From positions 145,866 through 209,865 of the forward strand of contig NZ_PDUS01000003.1 in NCBI RefSeq assembly GCF_002723455.1: a stretch of 64,000 bases of DNA, in the 5' to 3' direction. This DNA comes from Pseudoalteromonas sp. 3D05. Lineage in GTDB: Bacteria > Pseudomonadota > Gammaproteobacteria > Enterobacterales > Alteromonadaceae. Both the position numbers and the translations under genes were made by a program. This document shows, one piece after another, positions 27,807-37,622 of this stretch (positions within the stretch are counted from its first letter, which is position 1; the number at the start of each line of letters is the position of its first letter). Under the pieces are notes generated by a model. It ran no database searches, was not told the DNA's origin, and saw nothing but the letters and a program-made list of their open reading frames with translations.

Positions 27807-28190
27807 ATGAAAAAGTTAATGTTAATTGCCGCTTTGAGCGCTCCATTTCTTACAGGTTGTGTTATCGCTGTATCAGACGGCGAAGCCGAAACCCACTGGG
27901 CTGGTGATTCATCGAGCAGCTGGGAAAAACACCATAAAAACAATCGTGAAACTATCGCTAACTTAGCACTCGATAGCAGCTACCAAATGGTGCTAAACCG
28001 CCTTAAAACACCGAACTTTACCGAGCTATTAAAAAAAGATGACGATGTGTACCAAGTGTTATTCTATGCTACACACAGTATTCATTCTGATGGAAAAATG
28101 ACTAAAGATGAGTGCACCCCTTTGGTGTTTAAAAATGACAAACTAATCGGTGTAGGCGATACACTATATAAATCATTAAGTCATAACTAA
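27807..28190 (+). CDS. DUF3192 family lipoprotein
   Basis: A 127-residue protein with a lipoprotein signal peptide: lipobox LTGC with Cys18. The mature part matches DUF3192, with NRETIANLALDSSYQMVLNR, then VLFYATHSIHSDGKMTKDE and CTPLVFKNDKLIGVGD. It is a predicted outer- or inner-membrane lipoprotein of unknown function, confined mostly to marine gammaproteobacteria. The gene stands alone with its own upstream region and converges on the REC-GGDEF gene. Confidence 0.88.
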   Translation: MKKLMLIAALSAPFLTGCVIAVSDGEAETHWAGDSSSSWEKHHKNNRETIANLALDSSYQMVLNRLKTPNFTELLKKDDDVYQVLFYATHSIHSDGKMTKDECTPLVFKNDKLIGVGDTLYKSLSHN

Positions 28191-28202
28191 GTTCACTCTC
28201 AA

Positions 28203-29138
28203 TTAACGGACAAAACTGCGGGCGATGATTTTATCTCTCCCGCAATTTTTTGCTTCATACAAACCTGAATCGGCTTCCTCAAGAAGTTGTTTTTCAATAT
28301 TTTTTACTAATAATGTGTCGGCTTGAGGATTTTCAATCTGTGTTGTTGCAACCCCTAAGCTTATAGTGACGTGATCAGCGTTAAGCGACTCGTTGTGAGC
28401 AATGTTAAGCAATTTAATAGCATCACGAAGTTTATTAGCAAATGCTAAAGCTTGTTCTTTATTAACACCAGGCAAAACAGCAGCAAATTCTTCTCCGCCG
28501 TAGCGTGCAACAAACTCCCCACCACGTTGGCACTGGTTGGCTAATGTTTGCGCCACTTTTTTAAGGCATTCATCACCAGCCCTATGGCCATAGTGGTCGT
28601 TATAACGTTTAAAGTGATCTATGTCGGCTATAATAACTGACAATGGTGTATGATTTCTGACACTGCGACGCCACTCACTGCTAAGTGTTTCGTCTAAAAA
28701 CCGCCTATTTGGGATCTCCGTTAAGCCATCAATAGCAACCAGCATTTCTAACAAATCGTTTTTTTGCTTAATCAACAATTGGTTCTTTACTCTGGCTTTC
28801 ACAACAACGGTACTAAAAGGTTTTGTTATGTAGTCCATCGCACCTAACTCAAACCCTTTTGCTTCATCATCATGACTGGTATTAGCAGAAATAAAAATAA
28901 CAGGAATAGCTTGCGTGGCTTGATCTTCTTTTAATCGACCCAACACTTCATACCCATTTAAACCCGGCATGACAATATCAAGTATAATCAGATCAACAGT
29001 ATTGGATTTTAAAAAGTTAAGCGCCTTTTCACCATTCTCTTGAGAAAATACGTCGTATTCATTGGCCAGCGTTCTTTCTAATATTAACCGATTAAGCGGA
29101 GCATCATCAACGATGAGTATTTTCGCTTTTTTCAACAT
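28203..29138 (-). CDS. Response regulator with GGDEF output (diguanylate cyclase)
   Basis: A 311-residue REC-GGDEF protein. In the receiver domain (1-120) the phospho-acceptor is Asp in LDIVMPGLNGYEVL near residue 54, with TKPF Lys near 104. The GGDEF domain (~140-305) has an intact RYGGEEF catalytic loop, so c-di-GMP synthesis is expected. The inhibitory I-site position reads RGGE instead of RxxD, which may weaken product feedback. It starts 1 bp after the stop of the hybrid kinase gene, its likely phosphodonor. Confidence 0.93.
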   Translation of the reverse strand: MLKKAKILIVDDAPLNRLILERTLANEYDVFSQENGEKALNFLKSNTVDLIILDIVMPGLNGYEVLGRLKEDQATQAIPVIFISANTSHDDEAKGFELGAMDYITKPFSTVVVKARVKNQLLIKQKNDLLEMLVAIDGLTEIPNRRFLDETLSSEWRRSVRNHTPLSVIIADIDHFKRYNDHYGHRAGDECLKKVAQTLANQCQRGGEFVARYGGEEFAAVLPGVNKEQALAFANKLRDAIKLLNIAHNESLNADHVTISLGVATTQIENPQADTLLVKNIEKQLLEEADSGLYEAKNCGRDKIIARSFVR

Positions 29139-29139
29139 G

Positions 29140-32100
29140 TTATATATTCCTTACTTGAATAAACGCATAGACCTGTTGTAGCTCTATTATAAGCTCATTA
29201 TAAAGATTATAGTCAACTTCTGACGTTTTTCTCAGTGTGATTTCTAACCGCTGTGCCAATTTAGATAACCGAACAAAGCCTAAATTTCCAGTAACACCTT
29301 TAATATTATGTACAATTTTTTCTATGTCTGCCGGTGGCCTTTCACCATCTAAGTTTGCTAAATGACTTTCACATAAATCAGCTAATTTATTCAACATAAC
29401 TTGTAACAATTCGCTATCGCCAGCAAATTGAGATAGCGCAAAAGACACGTCAAAAAATGCTGGCTTGCCAATCTTTACAGCACTTATAGCCTCTAGTAAC
29501 GTATTGGCAACTATAGGTTTGGTCAAATGCTTATTCATACCAGCCGCAATTGCTCGGGCTTCATCCTCCGCTTCACAATGAGCGGTTAACGCAAAAATAG
29601 GTAACTGCTGTGAGGTATAGTTTTGTCGTAAAATCTGTGTTGCTTGTAAACCATCTAACTCTGGCATTTGTACGTCCATTAGGATCAGATCTGGTTTTAC
29701 TTTTGTAACCAGTTCAATCCCCTCTTTAGCACTAGTAGCAAGTAACACGTTAATTCCTGCTTGAGAAAGTATATTGCTAATAATATCGAGATTAAGCGGA
29801 TTATCATCGACAGCGAGAACAAGTAGACCACTAAGCTCTATTTGCGAGGCGTGCTCAACTGATTTGCTTTTAGTTAAAACATGTTGAGAGGCCAATCGCT
29901 GGATAAAGGCTGAGCGCTTTATACTGATAATGCAAATTGACTCATCCTCTGCGGTGGTTATCTGCTGGTTGTTTTTTATTGAATAAATAAGGGTTTTCGA
30001 TGTTTTTAATTGCACTTTAATGGATGGGATTGCTAATAAATGCGCTAAATCATAATCATTAATAATGATGTATTCGTAATCTAAAACTGCACTGCTCGCC
30101 TTAACTTGAGTTAACGTTTTGAACTGAATACCTGATGATAATAGTTTACAGGCTTGACTAAACTCATTGTTTTTTTCAGCATCAGCTATAACTAAAGCAT
30201 TACACCAATCAATCTTACTTGCTTGGTTATTTTCAAGGCTATTAAAAGTAACGTTAAAAGAAAATTCACTGCCATTGTTTTTACTACTATTAACCACTAT
30301 CTGAGCGCCCATGAGGGCAAGCTCATGTTTAACGATAGCCAGTCCCAGACCTACACCTTGGTGCTGGCGGGTTAACGATTCATCTCCCTGTGTAAACGCA
30401 TCAAACAACCGCTTTTGATCCGCATCATCAATTCCAACGCCGGTATCTATTACGTTAAAAGCAAGAGTCTGTAAGCCTCCTTGCTCTTCAACTTTATCTA
30501 TTTTTAACGTAATAGACCCTTGATGTGTAAATTTAGCTGCATTCGTTATTAAGTTACCAAGTACATGTTGTAAAAGAATATAATCCCCCACCAACTCGGT
30601 AGCAATTGCGGGGTCAACCTCTACATTAACTGCTATCGGTGTATTTTGGCATAAACCTAACAGCAGACTTTCACAACTATCCACTAATTCTACTAAGTTA
30701 AATGGTTTTAGCTGCAACTGTGCTTGATTACTTTCCACTCGGGCAAAGTCCAACATACGATTAAGCATAACCAATAAGTTCTGCGCTGCATCTTTAGCCT
30801 GATTCGCATGCTGCACCTGTTGTACAGATAAGCCTTGTTGCATCACCATATCAATTAAGCCCGTAACAGCATTTAATGGCGTGCGTATTTCATGGCTCAA
30901 ATTTGCAATAAATCGACTTTTCGCTTGAGTCGCGCGCTCTGCATCCTGTTTAGCTTGTGTCAGTGCGCTAATATCTTGAATATGAATAGTATAATAGTAG
31001 GGTGCTAGCTGCGCATCCCACACTAACGAAATACTTAACTGCCACCACCTCTGCTTTGCTTCTTGTTCAAGAGTGAGGTGATAAACTTTCTGTTTTTCTG
31101 TCAGCAAGCGCGCTAGCGTTGCGTTTATTTGTTGCCACTGCGACTTGGCAAAGAGCGTACTAAAAAGTAGCTTAGAGTCATTTTTATCAATATTAAATAA
31201 CTTTCTAGCGGCCCTATTTAACTGAAGAATTGTGTACTCTAAAGAAAGTAATACCACGCCATTAGCGGCGTATTCTATAGCACTTCTAAATTTTGACTCA
31301 GAGCTTTTTAAGGCGTTGAGCGCATATTCTTGCGCAGTAATATCTCGACCAATTGCCATCGAACCTAATAATTGATTTTGCTCATTATAAAAAGGCGATA
31401 TGGTCAGTTGATAAACATGACTATCGTTTTCAACACGCTGCTCTGCACGACTTTTATTATTAAGGACCTCTTGCTCTAATTCGCTAATTTTTCCACTGTC
31501 ATCGCTAATATCACAAAGTTGTAGGCCAACCAATTGCCCTTGTTCAACACCAATGTATTTTTCGTACGCGCGATTACAACCCAAAAATGAGCCATCAATA
31601 TTCTTAAAGTAAATTAGATCTGGCACACTGTTTAACATGGTGTTTAATAAAGCAAGGTGACGCTCTTTTGCTTCATAACTTCTTGCAAGTTCTCGCGTTT
31701 TTATTTTTACTTGCGAATCTAACTCGGTATTTGCTTGCTGCAATGAATCTACCAACTGCACGTTCTTATTGAATACTTTTTTTATCCTGCTAAACCAAGG
31801 CTGCCAATTTTTAGGTATTTGATAATGTGACGGCTCAGAGCTTTGCGTTTCATTGTGCTCAAGATACGCCATCAAATGGGTAATGGGTTTAACAAATATA
31901 CGTTGACTTAACCAAAAAACAGCACTGAACATAGACACTAAAAATAAACTAAGAAAAACAAATTCAATCAATACTTCATATCGAATAGGCGCTGTTAATT
32001 GATCATTTGATTCATAAAAGCCTAAAGTGACTGGTTGCGTATGTGGTTGTTGAAAAAGAAGTAATTGACTGTCATTACTTTGTTCTTGTAAAGCGCTACC

Positions 32101-32928
32101 GGTCAATAAAACCTCAGACCAGTAATGTTCAAGAAGTTGTGTTGATTGTATTGTCTGTGTAGAACTGGCAATAACGTGGCGTGACTCTGTGAGAAAAATA
32201 TACTCCCCTCTATCCGAAGAGATTTTATCTAACCAAGCAGATACCGCCTGCAAATCATAAATTAAAATAACATAATCATTGCTATTCGAGCTTCGTCGCT
32301 GCCCCAAAGCAAAGTATGTTTTATCATCTAGTTGAATAATTTTGCTGGATGCGAGCATATTATCTCTAAACTGAGGTCTAAATTGGTTATCCAGTATCTG
32401 TGTAAGGAAAAAACTCCCGTTATCGTTACGTCGCTTCACATAAGCAAAACCTTGCTCATTAACATATGCGACCGCCGATAACGACTGAATAAGTGACAAA
32501 GTGGTATTAAATGCAGGCCCAAGTGCAGTAACTTGTTGCCACTGGGCTATAGCGCGCGGACTTGATGAAAAACGTCCTTGTCCAACAATTTCTCCACCTT
32601 GTCCGGGTATTTTGCGGTAGTAGTAGTCATTAAATTGATTAACATCATTTAGCCATTGACGATCAAACCGATAAAAAAGCGGTTGCTCGTATTGTGCTAA
32701 TAAGGTGGACACTAAATTTGCGGCTGCATCCATTCGATACGCCAATTGAGCGGATAAATTATTAAATTCAGCTTGGCGCTGTGCGATTGCTCGATCAAAT
32801 TTAATGTTATAAAGGTGCAGGCAAAGAAGAAAGGCAACAAGTAAAGGTACAACCAAAGCAACGGCAAGTGAGCGGTAATAATGTTTTAAGGGTAAAAAGT
32901 CCAACCTAAAATCCGTTGTATGGCCCAA
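29140..32928 (-). CDS. Hybrid sensor histidine kinase (HisKA-HATPase-REC-Hpt, BarA-like layout)
   Basis: A 1262-residue inner-membrane phosphorelay kinase. Order: TM1 (~20-41), a large periplasmic sensor (~42-315), TM2 (~320-343), a linker with coiled coil, two PAS domains (~425 and ~545), HisKA (NLSHEIRTPLNAVTG, His near 680), HATPase with GVGLGLAIVKHEL, a partly degenerate region, a receiver (VDDNPLNLDI, Asp in LMDVQMPELDG near 1083) and a C-terminal Hpt domain (HNIKGVTGNLGF, His near 1206). The layout is like BarA/ArcB with added PAS domains. The next gene is a REC-GGDEF protein 1 bp away, so the relay likely feeds c-di-GMP signalling. Confidence 0.93.
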   Translation of the reverse strand: MGHTTDFRLDFLPLKHYYRSLAVALVVPLLVAFLLCLHLYNIKFDRAIAQRQAEFNNLSAQLAYRMDAAANLVSTLLAQYEQPLFYRFDRQWLNDVNQFNDYYYRKIPGQGGEIVGQGRFSSSPRAIAQWQQVTALGPAFNTTLSLIQSLSAVAYVNEQGFAYVKRRNDNGSFFLTQILDNQFRPQFRDNMLASSKIIQLDDKTYFALGQRRSSNSNDYVILIYDLQAVSAWLDKISSDRGEYIFLTESRHVIASSTQTIQSTQLLEHYWSEVLLTGSALQEQSNDSQLLLFQQPHTQPVTLGFYESNDQLTAPIRYEVLIEFVFLSLFLVSMFSAVFWLSQRIFVKPITHLMAYLEHNETQSSEPSHYQIPKNWQPWFSRIKKVFNKNVQLVDSLQQANTELDSQVKIKTRELARSYEAKERHLALLNTMLNSVPDLIYFKNIDGSFLGCNRAYEKYIGVEQGQLVGLQLCDISDDSGKISELEQEVLNNKSRAEQRVENDSHVYQLTISPFYNEQNQLLGSMAIGRDITAQEYALNALKSSESKFRSAIEYAANGVVLLSLEYTILQLNRAARKLFNIDKNDSKLLFSTLFAKSQWQQINATLARLLTEKQKVYHLTLEQEAKQRWWQLSISLVWDAQLAPYYYTIHIQDISALTQAKQDAERATQAKSRFIANLSHEIRTPLNAVTGLIDMVMQQGLSVQQVQHANQAKDAAQNLLVMLNRMLDFARVESNQAQLQLKPFNLVELVDSCESLLLGLCQNTPIAVNVEVDPAIATELVGDYILLQHVLGNLITNAAKFTHQGSITLKIDKVEEQGGLQTLAFNVIDTGVGIDDADQKRLFDAFTQGDESLTRQHQGVGLGLAIVKHELALMGAQIVVNSSKNNGSEFSFNVTFNSLENNQASKIDWCNALVIADAEKNNEFSQACKLLSSGIQFKTLTQVKASSAVLDYEYIIINDYDLAHLLAIPSIKVQLKTSKTLIYSIKNNQQITTAEDESICIISIKRSAFIQRLASQHVLTKSKSVEHASQIELSGLLVLAVDDNPLNLDIISNILSQAGINVLLATSAKEGIELVTKVKPDLILMDVQMPELDGLQATQILRQNYTSQQLPIFALTAHCEAEDEARAIAAGMNKHLTKPIVANTLLEAISAVKIGKPAFFDVSFALSQFAGDSELLQVMLNKLADLCESHLANLDGERPPADIEKIVHNIKGVTGNLGFVRLSKLAQRLEITLRKTSEVDYNLYNELIIELQQVYAFIQVRNI

Positions 32929-32969
32929 TAGTCTTTTCTAGACTATCGAGCCAAGCACTCGGACGCAAG

Positions 32970-34367
32970 TTATAAATTCTCTTCTGCAAAAGAGGCTAAT
33001 CGACTGCGAACCACGCCATTTAAGTTCACCGTTGCACTGCCTTCAAAATCTTTAAAACGCTCCACAATATAGGTTAAACCCGATGTTACAGGGGTTAAAT
33101 AATTGCTGTCTATTTGCGCAAGGTTACCTGAACAAATAAGCTTGGTACCTTCACCACAGCGAGTAATGATGGTTTTGAGCTGTGATGCTGTTAAGTTTTG
33201 GCTTTCATCAAGGATCACCACTGCGTTTTGAATGCTTCGCCCACGCATGAAGTTGACTGATTTAAACTGCACATTTGCTTTTTCCATAATGTAATTACGA
33301 CTTGATACTGGGTTTTCGTCCCCTTTATGTAACACCTCTAAAGTATCTGTTATTGCAGCAAGCCACGGCGCCATTTTTTCTTCTTCGGTGCCTGGTAAAA
33401 AGCCTATAGATTCTGCTATCTCAGGCGTATTACGAGTCACAATAACTTTATCGTAAATGCCTTTTTCAATGATCATTTCAAGAGCGCTGGCAAGCGCGAG
33501 TAAGGTTTTACCACACCCCGCAGGACCGGTTAATATAACGAGTTCAATATTGGGATCTAATAATGCATCCAACGCCATGCCTTGGTATATATTTTTAGGC
33601 TTAACCCCCCAGGCTGATTGATGCATTAAACGCTCGACTCCCATGTCTTTGAGCATGATATTGTCATCATCATAAGATTTAACACGCGCAGCAAAATGAC
33701 CACTGTCATCCAGCAAGTATTCATTACAAAATACGTCAGGTATTAAGCTTTTAGCGACTTTATGAAACGTATCTCGACCTTGTTGCTGTGTTTCACATTC
33801 ACCCACATGTTGCCAAAAATCGCCTTCAACTTTTTTATAGCCGGTGCTTAATAACTCTATATCATCAATAAGTTGATCAGTTCGGTAATCTTCAACAAAC
33901 TTTAGACCCGCGCCTTTTGCTTTTAAGCGCATATTTATGTCTTTGGTCACAAGCACAACTTTGGCATCACTGTGCTGTTTTTGTAGGTGAACGGCACAAT
34001 TAATTATGCGGTGGTCGTTTTCGTTGCCGGGTAACCCTGAGATTGAATCCGCAAAGAGGTGATCATTAACAATAATCAAGGTACCAGAGGAAGACACCTT
34101 AGCTTTTTTGTTCGTTGGCAGTGCAACCCCTTTTAGCATTTGCTCTGGTGTTGCATCTCTTAACACGTCATCGAGTCCGCGAATCGCAACCCGCGCATCA
34201 CGGCTAACATCATGCTTGCGGTCTTTGATGTGATCTAGTTCTTCCAATACCGTCATAGGAATAACAACATCATGCTCTTGAAAAGATAAATAGGCGAGAG
34301 GTTCGTGAAGTAGTACGTTGGTATCTAGCACATACATTTTACTATCAAGGTTCGAAGCTTTTTCCAT
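32970..34367 (-). CDS. PIN-PhoH (PhoH2-type) ATPase/RNase
   Basis: A 465-residue protein with an N-terminal PIN nuclease domain (residues ~10-145; YVLDTNVLLHEP, VTKDINMRLKAKG) and a C-terminal PhoH ATPase (Walker A LTGPAGCGKTLLAL near 280, Walker B AVVILDESQNLT). PhoH2 proteins are proposed RNA helicase/RNases. AAGGAAAG precedes the ATG. It is divergent from rapA; a perfect palindrome overlaps its probable promoter (see 34484-34508). Confidence 0.92.
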   Translation of the reverse strand: MEKASNLDSKMYVLDTNVLLHEPLAYLSFQEHDVVIPMTVLEELDHIKDRKHDVSRDARVAIRGLDDVLRDATPEQMLKGVALPTNKKAKVSSSGTLIIVNDHLFADSISGLPGNENDHRIINCAVHLQKQHSDAKVVLVTKDINMRLKAKGAGLKFVEDYRTDQLIDDIELLSTGYKKVEGDFWQHVGECETQQQGRDTFHKVAKSLIPDVFCNEYLLDDSGHFAARVKSYDDDNIMLKDMGVERLMHQSAWGVKPKNIYQGMALDALLDPNIELVILTGPAGCGKTLLALASALEMIIEKGIYDKVIVTRNTPEIAESIGFLPGTEEEKMAPWLAAITDTLEVLHKGDENPVSSRNYIMEKANVQFKSVNFMRGRSIQNAVVILDESQNLTASQLKTIITRCGEGTKLICSGNLAQIDSNYLTPVTSGLTYIVERFKDFEGSATVNLNGVVRSRLASFAEENL

Positions 34368-34459
34368 AGCACTTTCCTTACGTTTTATGATTTTTATGCT
34401 ATACCCAACTAATCAGGTTTAACGGGCTGACTCTTCGCCCTGTAAAACTTAATTGCTAA

Positions 34460-34489
34460 GGTATATTCTAAGTTTAGCTTAGATGTCAT
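34460..34489 (-). promoter_or_regulatory. Probable sigma70 promoter of the PIN-PhoH gene
   Basis: On the minus strand, ATGACA (34484-34489) and TATACC (34460-34465) are separated by 18 bp, upstream of the PhoH2 start. The -35 hexamer is one arm of the adjoining palindrome. This was predicted by eye. Confidence 0.35.
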
Positions 34490-34508
34490 AAAAGTCTGTT
34501 TTATGACA
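34484..34508. promoter_or_regulatory. Perfect 10-5-10 palindrome, candidate operator
   Basis: TGTCATAAAA (34484-34493), spacer GTCTG, TTTTATGACA (34499-34508). It lies in the 296-bp divergent region between PIN-PhoH and rapA and overlaps the predicted PhoH2 -35 box, so an operator is more likely than a terminator. A T-rich run follows on the plus strand, which leaves the terminator option open. No known regulator is assigned. Confidence 0.45.
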
Positions 34509-34603
34509 AACCTTTTTTTGTTTTGAATTAGTCTTCTCAGTAATCACTGATACAAGAATAATTCACAGTTATAAAATTAATTAAAAGTGAGCTAGTTAGC
34601 GCC

Positions 34604-34632
34604 TTGCAGTGGTGTTAGGTAACAGGTAACAT
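34604..34632 (+). promoter_or_regulatory. Possible rapA promoter
   Basis: TTGCAG (34604-34609), 17-bp spacer, TAACAT (34627-34632), about 30 bp before the rapA ATG. Hexamers match the sigma70 consensus only partly. Confidence 0.3.
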
Positions 34633-34663
34633 AGCCGCCTTTTTCTTCATAGACGAGACATAC

Positions 34664-37558
34664 ATGAATTTTTCCTTAGGTCAGCGTTGGATCAGTGATA
34701 CAGAGTCAGATTTAGGATTAGGCACAGTCGTTGCCCTTGAAGGCCGTCAGGTCAGCATATTATTTCCCGCCAGTGGCGAAAACCGCGTTTATTCGATGAC
34801 AGAAGCGCCGGTTACTCGCGTGGCATTTAATCCTGGCGATGTAATCAAAAGCGTTGAAGAATGGGAACTTGAAGTCGAATCTATTGAAGTTCAAGGTGAA
34901 CTACTTTGTTATCACGGCACCCGAGTTGATAACGGTGAACAAGCACAATTAAAAGAAACTTTTCTTGATCACTTTATCAAGTTTAATAAACCACAAGACC
35001 GCCTTTTTGCCGGTCAAGTAGACCGTTTTGATCGTTACACATTACGTTACCAAACGTGGCAACATCAGTTTGAACGCCAGCAATCGCCTATTAAAGGTTT
35101 AATTGGTCAACGTGCAAGCCTTATTCCTCATCAGTTATACATTGCTCAAGAAGTGGGTAAACGCTTTGCCCCTCGCGTATTACTTTCTGATGAAGTCGGC
35201 CTAGGTAAAACCATTGAAGCAGGTATGATATTACACCAGCAAATTATCAGTGGCCGCGCTAGCCGTGTTTTAATTGTGGTGCCAGAAAACCTGCAGCATC
35301 AATGGCTTGTTGAAATGCTACGCCGTTTTAACTTACATTTTTCTATTTTTGATGAAGAGCGCTGCGACGAAGCCTTTGCCGACTCGCCAAATGTATTTGA
35401 AACAGAACAGTTAGTACTTACTAGCCTTGAATTCATCACCAAGAAAAAGCGCTGGTTTGAGCAAGCAACATTAGCTGATTGGGATCTACTGATTGTTGAT
35501 GAAGCTCACCATTTAAGTATTAACAATGGCAAACCAAGTACTGAATACCAACGCATGGCTGAACTAAGCCAAGATATTCCAGGGCTGATTTTATTAACCG
35601 CCACGCCTGATCAACTTGGTCATCGTAGCCACTTCGCTCGCTTACAATTACTCGACCCAGATCGTTTTTATGATTACGATGCATTTGTTGAAGAAGAAAG
35701 TAATTATAAGCATGTTGCAGAAGCAGCAAACCAGTTATTGCAACATCAAGCACTTGATGATGGCGCCAAAGCAACCCTTACTGAATTGCTAAAAGAAACC
35801 GATATCACCTCGGTGTTAGAGCAAGCGCAAAGTGGTGATGACGCAGCCCGCAAAGAAATTTTATCTATGCTACTGGATCGCCATGGCACAGGCCGTATTT
35901 TATTTAGAAATAGCCGCAGCGGTATTGATGGTTACCCTAGCCGTAAATTACATGCCTACCCAATGACAATGCCTAAGCAGTACAAAACGGCTATCTCAGT
36001 ACTGGGTAATATGAGCGGTATTCAAAGTGCTGAATTAAGTGCACAACGTGCTTTATTCCCTGAGAAAATATTTCAAGAGTTCGAAGGCGAAAGTGCTAGC
36101 TGGGGTGCATTTGACCCACGTGTAGATTGGTTGATTGACACACTTAAAACACTTAAGCACGAAAAAGTACTACTCATTTGCGCCAAAGCGGAAACCGCAA
36201 TTAGCCTTGAACAAATCCTGCGCGAGCGTGAAGCGATTAAAGCCTCGGTATTCCACGAAGGTATGTCGATTATAGAACGCGACCGCGCAGCGGCATTCTT
36301 TGCCGATGAGTACGATAACGCTCAAATCCTACTTTGCTCTGAAATTGGTTCAGAAGGACGTAACTTCCAGTTTGCACATCACTTAGTGTTATTTGATTTA
36401 CCACTTAACCCTGATTTATTAGAGCAGCGTATCGGTCGTTTAGATCGTATTGGTCAAACGCAAGATGTGAATATTCATGTGCCATACTTTGAAAACACAG
36501 CACAAGAAGTATTGCTTCGTTGGTACAACGAAGGCCTAGACGCATTTGAAACAACCTCGACCACAGGGCAATTGCTGTATAAAGAATTTAGCGAAGACTT
36601 GCTTGAATTTATTGCCGCCCATAACTGCGATGAAGACGAGTTAGACCCACTTCTTGAGCAAGTTGCCAGCCAAAATACGAAGTTGCGTAAGCAAATGGAA
36701 AGCGGTCGTGACCGTTTATTAGAGCTTCATTCATCAGGTCAAGGCGCAGCGGATTCATTAGTCACTGATATTGAAAAGCTTGATAATCAGTTTGAATTAC
36801 CAAGTTACATGATCAACGTATTCGATACGTTCGGCGTAAGCCAAGAAGATAAAGGCGAAAACACCATTATTTTGAAGCCTACGGAGCACATGCTAAACCC
36901 ATCGTTCCCAAGCTTAAAAGATGATGGCATCACCGTTACTTTTGACCGTGACACCGCACTTTCACAAGAAGACGTGCACTTTATCAGCTGGGATCATCCA
37001 ATGGTTCAAGGCACGCTCGACATGATTTGCGATGATGACTTTGGTACCGCCTCTGTGGCATTGTTGAAAAACAAAAAACTACCTGCAGGTACTTTTTTTG
37101 TTGAGCTTATTTTTGTGGGTGAAGCCATGGCGCCTAAATCTTTACAGATTGGCCGCTTCTTACCTCCTACACCGATCCGCATCTTGCTTGATAAAGCGAG
37201 TAATAATCTAGGTGATAATGTCGGTTTTGATGGCTTTAATCAGCAGCTTTCAGCGGTGGGTCGTCAAACAGCCAGCAAACTTGCGGGTGCACTGCAAAGC
37301 GCAATTCACCCAATGATTAAGTCAGCTCAAGAAATGGCCCAAGCTAAATTAGAAGTTATTCGCACCGAAGCCCTTGAGCAAATGCAACAATCATTAGCAC
37401 AAGAGCAAGCCCGCTTAGCAGCCCTGAAGCAAATCAACCCAAATATCCGTGAAGAAGAGCTGACTTTTTACGATAAGCAACGCAGTGAATTAACCACGCA
37501 TATTGAAAAAGCCCAGCTAAAACTCGATGCGATTCGCTTGATTGTGGTATCACACTAG
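34664..37558 (+). CDS. rapA: RNA polymerase-associated ATPase RapA
   Basis: A Swi2/Snf2-type translocase that recycles RNA polymerase from nucleic acid. It has 964 residues against about 968 in E. coli. It begins MNFSLGQRWISDTESDLGLG as in other RapA proteins. Helicase motifs visible: LLSDEVGLGKTIEAGM (Walker A, near 174), VDEAHH (DEAH-type), LLTATP, and in the second lobe SEIGSEGRNFQFA and QRIGRLDRIGQ. The C-terminal region is RapA-specific with a coiled coil. It appears to be a single-gene transcript ending in a strong terminator. Confidence 0.97.
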   Translation: MNFSLGQRWISDTESDLGLGTVVALEGRQVSILFPASGENRVYSMTEAPVTRVAFNPGDVIKSVEEWELEVESIEVQGELLCYHGTRVDNGEQAQLKETFLDHFIKFNKPQDRLFAGQVDRFDRYTLRYQTWQHQFERQQSPIKGLIGQRASLIPHQLYIAQEVGKRFAPRVLLSDEVGLGKTIEAGMILHQQIISGRASRVLIVVPENLQHQWLVEMLRRFNLHFSIFDEERCDEAFADSPNVFETEQLVLTSLEFITKKKRWFEQATLADWDLLIVDEAHHLSINNGKPSTEYQRMAELSQDIPGLILLTATPDQLGHRSHFARLQLLDPDRFYDYDAFVEEESNYKHVAEAANQLLQHQALDDGAKATLTELLKETDITSVLEQAQSGDDAARKEILSMLLDRHGTGRILFRNSRSGIDGYPSRKLHAYPMTMPKQYKTAISVLGNMSGIQSAELSAQRALFPEKIFQEFEGESASWGAFDPRVDWLIDTLKTLKHEKVLLICAKAETAISLEQILREREAIKASVFHEGMSIIERDRAAAFFADEYDNAQILLCSEIGSEGRNFQFAHHLVLFDLPLNPDLLEQRIGRLDRIGQTQDVNIHVPYFENTAQEVLLRWYNEGLDAFETTSTTGQLLYKEFSEDLLEFIAAHNCDEDELDPLLEQVASQNTKLRKQMESGRDRLLELHSSGQGAADSLVTDIEKLDNQFELPSYMINVFDTFGVSQEDKGENTIILKPTEHMLNPSFPSLKDDGITVTFDRDTALSQEDVHFISWDHPMVQGTLDMICDDDFGTASVALLKNKKLPAGTFFVELIFVGEAMAPKSLQIGRFLPPTPIRILLDKASNNLGDNVGFDGFNQQLSAVGRQTASKLAGALQSAIHPMIKSAQEMAQAKLEVIRTEALEQMQQSLAQEQARLAALKQINPNIREEELTFYDKQRSELTTHIEKAQLKLDAIRLIVVSH

Positions 37559-37597
37559 GGGTGTAGCCGTTAGTTAGATATTATTAAACCACTTCAA

Positions 37598-37622
37598 AAA
37601 GCGCGGTATAACACCGCGCTTT
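37598..37622. terminator. Bidirectional intrinsic terminator after rapA
   Basis: AAAGCGCGGT (37597-37606) and ACCGCGCTTT (37613-37622) form a perfect stem with an ATAACA-type loop. It serves rapA on the plus strand and the zinc-ribbon gene on the minus strand. Confidence 0.85.

Noticed and set aside
32928..32946. Small hairpin ATAGTC...GACTAT between PIN-PhoH and hybrid kinase genes
   Set aside because: Short stem without a T run; not convincing as a terminator.
34404..34420. TATACCCAAC sequence as another repeat copy
   Set aside because: No inverted partner was found nearby; a single short match is not enough.
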